NCBI GenBank assembly: GCA_949987705.1
Contig: OX465282.1
Span: 35,242,039-35,306,038 of the forward strand
Source of the DNA: Thereva unica
Taxonomy: Eukaryota > Arthropoda > Insecta > Diptera > Therevidae
Direction: 5' to 3'
Length of the DNA: 64,000 nt
Positions 57,959 to 64,000 of this stretch are shown in pieces (the stretch's first letter is position 1; the number at the start of each line of letters is the position of its first letter). Both the position numbers and the translations under genes were made by a program. Below the pieces are notes generated by a model. That model was given only the letters and a program-made list of their open reading frames with translations. It was not told the DNA's origin and made no database searches.

Positions 57959-59848
57959 TTAGAAACATGTCTTGCAAAAGAAATGAAATTGCCCTTTTAT
58001 ACCACAGGATTCATGAGCCCAACCCGAACAAATTTTGCACTGAAACCAATCTTGATCACTATTTTTATATGTTTTGCTGCACATTACGCAATCATCATAA
58101 TTTTTATTTGTTTTGGAGTTTGTTTTGCTTCGAACAACTTTTTTTTTACTTCGACCAATGCGATAGAGCAAGACGAATCGGAGTCATCTTGCAGTACGGA
58201 ATTTTCTATATTTTTTTTTGATTTTTTATTAAGCGTTTTTACGGACTGTTTCATTTTCTTAATATTAATTTTTGGTTTTTTTGCACCTTCTTTCTCTTCT
58301 AATTTTTCCCTTTCCGGAGAGTCAGTTATGATGGCAGACGACATTTTTCTATTATTGCGTGTCGTGTTTTGTCTTGGCTTTGCTTTAGAAAATGGTCTTA
58401 TCATTTCGGGTGATATAAGTTGTTGCCTAGAAGTACTCGGAGTCGCAACCGTAGGGGTAGAGGTTAAATCGGTATCTGATCTGATATTCTGGTCTGTTAC
58501 AACCTCACTTTCTTCGCGTGTTTCAAGTGGTGTTGTAGAAGGCGGAGGTGTAGATCTTATGTTAGTTTCAATACCTTCTTTGCCCAATTTCAACTCACTA
58601 CCATCGTTTGACTGTAATGGATTAGGTCTATCAGTTACATATGAAGTTAAAAAATCTTCCTCACTAAATATATTAGAATTTAAGGGATAAATCCCTGTTT
58701 TCAAAAATCCTTGGGTTATATTCTGAGGACTAAAAGCTGACAGATATGCTTCTTTTACAAATTGCCCAACTTGATAAATAGTCACCGTTCTACCAGGGTT
58801 TGACAACATCCATTCATTCATGGCTATGCGGTATCTAGTTTTAAAAGGGCCATATACTGTGACATCGAGTGGTTGCAGTTTATGACTGCAGTGCGGTGGG
58901 AATGTAACTATAACGATTGAGTTTTGTCTGGCAAATTCAACTACTCTGAGATTAACATGAGAACTGTGATTATCCATTAATATTAATGCTGGATTCTCCT
59001 TTGATGGCCTAATATGCATCACAAAATGTTCAAGCGCTTTAACGAAACAGTCCTCAGTCATCCATCCAGAAGCTTGAGCTAACCCCAGAGCTCCAGGCGG
59101 ACCATTATTTAACATAATGTCTTTGTAGTTAACTCTAGGAAACACAAAAATAGGCGGTAAAAAACCACCACCAGCATTAATAAAGAACAGAGTTGTCACC
59201 AAGGTTCCTCGTTCAGCTGAGGTAACTTGTCCAATTTGTTTCGAACCTCGTTCAGCTATGACTTTAGGAGGATTGGTGACGGTGCTGCAGCCTGTTTCGT
59301 CGGCGTTGAAAATCATATGGGGAGGGAAATTGTATTTGCGTAAAACAGTGCTCAGTTTCTCAAAAAAGTTGTTTACATTTGTTTTATTAAAACTTGTTGT
59401 TCGGGATAGAGAAGTGCTTTCAGGTTTTCTCACAGATAAATCTTTGTGTCTGCTCATAAACCCTTTGAGCCAATCATCACTCGCAGTTTCAATTTCTTTC
59501 CATTTATTTGGGTAGATAGAATTGGCATAATCAAACGCCAGTTTCTTGGTTTGATGTCTTGTTAGGCCATAGCACATTTTAGAAGCCGTCTTTAAATAAT
59601 CCGCAAGCATATTCTCCTGGTCGGTTGAAAAAATACGTTTATTCCCTATATTAGGACAGTGTTTATAAGATAGTTCTCCAGAAGCTTTCACTTTTTTCAC
59701 TATTTTAGCTAAGTAAGCCCTCGATATATTAAAGGCAAGTGCAGTTTTGTTTATGGACTGACCTTTCTGCAAAACTTCACTGACTGCTTCTTCAATTGCC
59801 GATTTTTCGGGTCTTTTTCGTTTTTTTTGGACCAGGTTTCTCCATCAT
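57959..59848 (-). pseudogene. Pogo-family transposase with PHD-like C-terminus
   Basis: The likely start is the ATG at 59848, which opens MMEKPGPKK. The frame continues to RPEKSAIEEAVSEVL only if one A of the 8-A run near 59825 is extra. Then come a psq-type HTH (GQSINKTALAFNISRAYLAK), a CENP-B-like HTH region (WLKGFMSRHKDLSVRKP) and a DDE domain with NADETG, LILMDNHSSH and HKLQPLDV. These are D158, D267 and D303 counted from the TTG at 59772, a DD35D spacing. After a low-complexity acidic/basic tail, a second one-base shift near 58110 leads to CVMCSKTY...CKICSGWAHESC...CKTCF, a PHD/zinc-binding end that stops at 57959. It is nearly intact apart from the two shifts. Confidence 0.9.
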
Positions 59849-59928
59849 GGAATTTCTGAAGTATTATATGAAAAAATATAATATTTATTACTATTATATT
59901 TTATTTATAAAGTTCAAATGCACTGTTA

Positions 59929-60343
59929 TGAAAGAGCCAGTTATGAAAGAGCCAGCTCTTTCAAGGCCCATTTACCCGGCTCTTTCACAACTTCTTCTTA
60001 AAAAAAATATAACCTACAAAATAACAACAATATCAAACCTTTTGCGGCTCAAGTTTTACGCAGCTTCAAGGCCAAATATATGCACAAACTCAGTTCACAA
60101 TCCCTGTATCTATATTTCTTTACAATAAAATGCCAAAAAACAACTTAAATGGAGCAAAATATTTACTTTTTAGTGCCAAAAACTTTGACTTGATGTACCG
60201 GCGTCCGTTGATTTCGGAGAACTTTCAAATCTTTGTGGGTGACGGGAAATCAGTGATGCCACCCAAAAATAATATCGTCAACTAAATTCGTTCCTAAACT
60301 ACCGAAATAACGCAAGTGGCTCTTTCAAAACCTGGCTCCTTCA
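59929..60343. promoter_or_regulatory. Right subterminal cluster of TGAAAGAGCC motifs
   Basis: Copies lie at 59929 (+), 59944 (+), 59954 (-), 59978 (-), 60318 (-) and 60334 (-, one mismatch). The first three are almost contiguous. This cluster lies just upstream of the transposase start, so it might also serve for self-regulation of its promoter. Confidence 0.6.
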
Positions 60344-60359
60344 TGTCACTTCTCCCCTA

Positions 60360-60939
60360 CTATATTTGGGAGCAGTGCGGCGAAGGTGAACAGCGGAGAG
60401 CGCTTGCTCTTGACCGGTCGGTCGGTTCGATGGCGATGGCGTTGTTCAGCCGCTTTCTCGCTTTCTTAAATCTCTTAAGGAGCTCGTCGTAATTCAGATG
60501 GTCCGTTATGATCTACACCAAATTCAACGAATTTCTGGCGAATTGGTAAATGGCTAGACCTTATCTTCACCAATTTATACGAGAGGGTGGATATTCTAGT
60601 CGGCTCCGACAAGGATAATCTTTTTGCTCCTATATATAATAGTATACATCCTTCACAAATCTGAAACTAAAGTTTTCTATTTAAATATAATTGGAGTGTC
60701 TGCCTGTGATTTCAAAATAGCTGTGTTTTTCTAAGTTCATATGGCTATTAACGTATAATTAACACAAAATCAAGTATTTTTTAAATTTTTGTCTGTCTGT
60801 TTGTCTATCTGTTTGGCCGCGCTATCGATGGGAGGTTCACTGGAAGATTCAATATTTTTACGAGCATGTTTTAAGCTATTTGTATACGCTTTATAGTCGC
60901 TTCATCTGTATGTATGCATGTCTGTAGACACATTTTGCA
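60360..60939. other. Unassigned stretch
   Basis: GC-richer near 60370-60480 (GGTCGGTCGGTTCGATGGCG), with a TGTCTGTCTGTTTGTCTATC simple run near 60790. No gene recognised. Confidence 0.4.
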
Positions 60940-61150
60940 ACTCGACTTTGGCTTCACTTCCATGTAGACCATTTTGCCAAAAAAAAAAATCAAGTTGACG
61001 GTTCCAAGATGGCGGCTGAATTTTGAAATTGTGCTCCCCGAGCCCCGACATGCGTATCAAATGAAAGGGTATGGCAAGTAGAATACATTTAGCTATGAGC
61101 GCTATTCAAAATGGCGGTCTATAACAAAATGGCGGACAACCTTTTTCTTT
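60940..61150 (-). repeat. Dispersed copy of the satellite-related family
   Basis: Shares GGTTCCAAGATGGCGGC, TTTTGAAATTGTGCTCC, CGTATCAAATGAAAGGGTAT and AAAATGGCGG with 56530-56780. The CAAATGAAAGGGTATG word is the reverse of the array core. Confidence 0.7.
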
Positions 61151-61512
61151 ACTTTAAATGAATATCAAATGGGGAGTTCGAGAAAAATTTCGGTGTTAAT
61201 AAAATTGTAATGAAACACGTTTCGTTACTAAGAACCCTCACCACGAACGTTAGAAAAATACTAAAGTATAGAATTTTTCAAACTCCGTTACACAAAAAAT
61301 TTGAGCAGTTCTGCGCACCTCGTTGCCAAATTTTATAAATAATGTTCTATCATTTCCCCTCTTTTTAGTTGAAACGGCAACAAACACTGAAAAAACTGAA
61401 CAAAATAATATGGGAAGGGATGCGCGCATGCCGAATGAATAAAGTTAATTTATCTTTCTATGTGTTGAGCAGAGCTTTTAAATACATGTAAAGCCCCTGC
61501 TCAAGAAAGGCA

Positions 61513-61979
61513 TTTTTTTTTTATGTGAAAGACTAGAGTCGCAGGAAAGGCCCTTTATACTGTTCGACAATCTATTTTCTTCATATAGAGTGCAATGTCG
61601 AACAGCAGCTCTAGTCGGGGAAGGAAGGAGCTGCCACAACCTACCCGCGATATTTTTTTTAGTCCACCTACTCCCAACCATTACTGTCGCGACTCTGACA
61701 TCGGGGCATCCAGAAACAACTCGCTGGAGTGTTATGCCTCCTAAAACGAATTGAATCTCATCAACCAACCGATGACATGCGCTTTTTTGGTGGAGCGGGG
61801 AAGTGCCAAGGAAGGCTATGACAGGAGGAAACAGGAATGTAAAGAGGGAAGAAGAAAGAAGGAAAGTTATGTAGGTGGAAAAGTGGAAAAGGCGAAAGAC
61901 CGTGGGGCTGGCCGGGATTCGAACCCGGGACCTCTGGGATAGTAGTCAGGCGCCTTACCCCTATGCTACCGAGGCCCCC
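61513..61979 (-). mobile_element. Full-length tRNA-derived SINE, ~467 bp
   Basis: On the minus strand it begins with a tRNA-like head (61979-61904). This head has an A box TAGCATAGGGG, a B box GGTTCGAATCC and 33 bases between the A box and the B-box GTTCG, the internal pol III promoter. The T-arm (CCGGG/CCCGG around TTCGAAT) is intact, but the acceptor and anticodon stems pair only partly, so this is not a working tRNA. A ~390-bp body follows, ending CTTTCACATAAAAAAAAA. The last ~45 bases resemble the 3' end of the LINE at 14421-14906. The truncated copy is at 166-343. Confidence 0.88.
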
Positions 61980-62198
61980 AGTTTATTCAACATAACAAGC
62001 AAAATTTTACTTTAATTATGCGAAATATTTCTCATTTATAAATTTAAAATAATTTAAAAAAAATGCTGAAAAAAATTCCTTTGAATAAATGAGCGTTTTC
62101 ATTCATAAACCGACAGTTCCCCGCAGTCGCAAGCAACACAACCTCCCCGGGCAAAAGCGCTTATGCGACTGGCAGGAAATGTCAACAATCTAGTATGG
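61980..62198. other. Unassigned stretch
   Basis: Short AT-rich then GC-richer sequence between the SINE and the next inverted-repeat element; nothing recognised. Confidence 0.4.
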
Positions 62199-62415
62199 GT
62201 CGCGCCAAAAGAGTTGATGCCGAGAAAGTCGCGTTTTGCATGCGCAGTAGAATCCCCGCATGCCTTTCCCGTCCCTTAGCCTAGTCGCAACAAATTTCGA
62301 AGGGGAAATTTGAAAATACATAAGCGCATTTCCTATCAATATGGGCGCAATTGTTATTTGTGTGCAGCTTTAATTTCCCCAGCTGCGCGCTCCGGCATCA
62401 ACTCTTTTGGCGCGG
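62199..62415. mobile_element. Short MITE-like inverted-repeat element
   Basis: GTCGCGCCAAAAGAGTTGAT at 62199 pairs with ATCAACTCTTTTGGCGCGGC, which ends near 62415. The enclosed ~165 bp are GC-rich with no ORF. The target duplication was not determined. Confidence 0.75.
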
Positions 62416-64000
62416 CCTCTAATCAAAGTGATAAAAACACAAATATCGTATTTTTTAGTAGAAATTACTACAAATTATTTCTGTAGCATATGTGTAAAAT
62501 ATAATAACCTTAAAATAAAAAAATATATAAAAACGGGTGTTTTTCAGTCATAATTTGTAAATTTTTTAAATAATCATTGAAGTCCCAGAAAAATACACCT
62601 CCCGGTAGCAATACGCAGTCGCGACTGATTACATGGCAGCAAGTGATTTGATAGGAGGAGTTAACTGAAGCTTTTGTCTGAATTTTTAAACATTTTTAAG
62701 AGCTTAGCTGGGGAACATGCGCGGGATGTCACGAGGTTTGAAAACAACTATACCACGTTTAAACTATAGAATGCCTCTCCTAACAAAGCTTAGAAAAATA
62801 ATTATTTACCCAGCAGGCTGGGTGATTCTCCTTTGAAAGCTTCACTTCGAAGCTTTAAAGCGACGAGCTTTCTAGCTATAAAATAAACCGTTTCATCAGG
62901 CCAAATTAAATTCTTTAACTAGGCTAGTTCTGGAGAGATCACCTTCTCCGGTCCTAGACCGTGTCGTGGTGTATGATCTGGCACGGTTTACGCTATACAC
63001 ATTACCTGAGGCATATTGCTTAGGCCCTGTCGTGGTGTACAATCCGACAATGTGCCGCAGCGAAGTGGTTAGCCCCCTAGCTAGGACACATTTTTCCTCC
63101 AAATACATCTAGGAATGACCCCTAAACTACAACTATTTGCAAAAAACTGATATTTTGACCCCCTGCAAAGTAAGCTTCCTGGGGTAGAAAGTCGGTAGAC
63201 TTTATAACTGCTTATTAAGGACCCTAAAAGAAAGCTCTCTGCCAATTTTCAGCCTGTGCCCAATAATTTCCACTGTTTTTGCTAATTTACCTGTAGGTAC
63301 TAATAAGTTATTTAGAGCGCCTGCTGATGGCCAGGAAGTTAGATAGTTTAGAATAAGATAGCATTAGTAGCTTAAGGCATTAGCTTCATTTGTATTAGGT
63401 TAGATATAAGATATGAAAATAAAAATGTTAACTAAAGTAGAGTAGAGTACGTGAACGTAAATTTCTTATGGATTTCGGGAGTTACTCGACACTAAGGTGA
63501 CAACTGCCGGTAATTCACGGTATACAGATACTGTTGTGTATACACTGATAAAAAAAATTCTTGGCTTAAGAGACTTTTTCTTGGACCAAGCAATTCATGT
63601 TTTGGATATAACGAAAACAAAATTGTCTTCGGATAAGCAATATGTACTCATAGTCTTGGTTTAATTGTCTTGGATGAAGACAAAAGTTGACTAGAAGCAA
63701 GAAAAAAAATTTCTTGGTTCGAGATACTCATTTTTTTTAATTTAAGCACCTCAAGGTAATAAAATAGTGAATTGTCTCAATAACTATTCTCGATTTAAAA
63801 CTTCATCGTGCCTTTATTTAATACAAATTTTGTTTTGAATAAAAAATATTTAGTTTCTTGAGTAAAAATTACAACAATCTTATTTCAAGAAACAAAATAT
63901 CTGCCTTAAAATATAAGTGTTGAGCGAAGAAATATAATTGCTTGGCTGAAGAATTTCTAGTGTCTTACTTTGAGACAGCATTCTCATGTTAAGGGGCCTA
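62416..64000. other. Unassigned terminal stretch
   Basis: The phrase GTCGTGGTGTA occurs twice (near 62965 and 63030). From about 63550 to 63975 the words TCTTGG and CCAAGA recur many times among A-runs, suggesting part of an unidentified repeat running off the window end. No coding sequence recognised. Confidence 0.45.

Larger units (their letters stand above)
57498..60357 (-). mobile_element. Complete pogo-type DNA transposon, 2.86 kb
   Basis: The ends GGGGAGAAGTGGCATGAAAG and CTTCATGTCACTTCTCCCC form ~29-bp inverted repeats with about three mismatches. TA lies on both sides (57496-57497 and 60358-60359), the target duplication of the Tc1/mariner/pogo group. A minus-strand transposase fills the centre. 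A 10-base motif TGAAAGAGCC is repeated near both ends. The terminal repeats and coding region are well preserved, which implies a fairly recent insertion. Confidence 0.93.

Noticed and set aside
57983..58690. 235-codon plus-strand open frame
   Set aside because: It lies opposite the pogo transposase C-terminal region and reads as a hydrophobic antisense translation of it, with no family of its own.
61904..61979. tRNA gene on the minus strand
   Set aside because: The A and B boxes and T-arm are good, but the acceptor stem pairs in only five positions and the anticodon stem is poor. The sequence also continues into a repeat body with an A-rich tail. It is a SINE head, not a tRNA.

Overview
This 64 kb window is AT-rich, intron-poor nuclear DNA from an arthropod, most likely an insect. 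The evidence is the repeat content: LINEs of Jockey/I, RTE/BovB and R1/LOA-like types, hAT, pogo, Harbinger-like and Helitron elements, and a tRNA-headed SINE. The order or species cannot be fixed from this sequence. No ordinary host protein gene, rRNA, functional tRNA or CRISPR array was recognised. Nearly everything that can be identified is transposable-element DNA of different ages, often nested.

Layout. 0-9 kb: a truncated SINE, a TA-flanked inverted-repeat element, an RT scrap, several foldback/MITE elements and a non-autonomous hAT (4715-5729) with a second MITE inside it. 8.6-10.9 kb: a broken minus-strand R1/LOA-like LINE split by about 1 kb that contains a near-perfect palindrome. 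12.3-13.8 kb: a non-autonomous Helitron with canonical ends, filled with eleven copies of a ~127-bp repeat. 14.4-16.5 kb: a LINE 3' end followed by two long inverted-repeat elements. 16.5-17.6 kb: a spliced Myb/SANT-like gene of transposon type. 19.1-22.3 kb: a decayed minus-strand LINE, a hAT dimerisation-domain relic and another LINE tail. 26.2-29.2 kb: a LINE scrap, a hAT MITE and a 1.2-kb element with ~390-bp terminal repeats. 31.7-36.5 kb: an RTE-like LINE interrupted by a 3.6-kb hAT, itself interrupted by a 185-bp hAT-type MITE. 38.3-40.4 kb: two minus-strand LINE remnants. 43.5-53.1 kb: a foldback element, then two copies of a Helentron-like element. The first copy carries a 4.8-kb inverted-repeat element, which in turn carries a LINE with an unbroken 980-residue endonuclease/reverse-transcriptase ORF. 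A satellite-like array lies between the two copies. 57.5-60.4 kb: a complete pogo-type DNA transposon. 61.5-62.0 kb: a full-length SINE with pol III A and B boxes.

How the parts relate. The SINE shares its 3' tail with the LINE family at 14.4-14.9 kb and 45-48 kb, which suggests that the SINE is mobilised by that LINE. The 127-bp unit inside the Helitron recurs as a second array at 50.1-51.6 kb and as scattered single copies, linking rolling-circle elements to local satellite formation. Nested insertions with target duplications give a relative time order of insertion. All family assignments rest on motifs read by eye; no database search was run.
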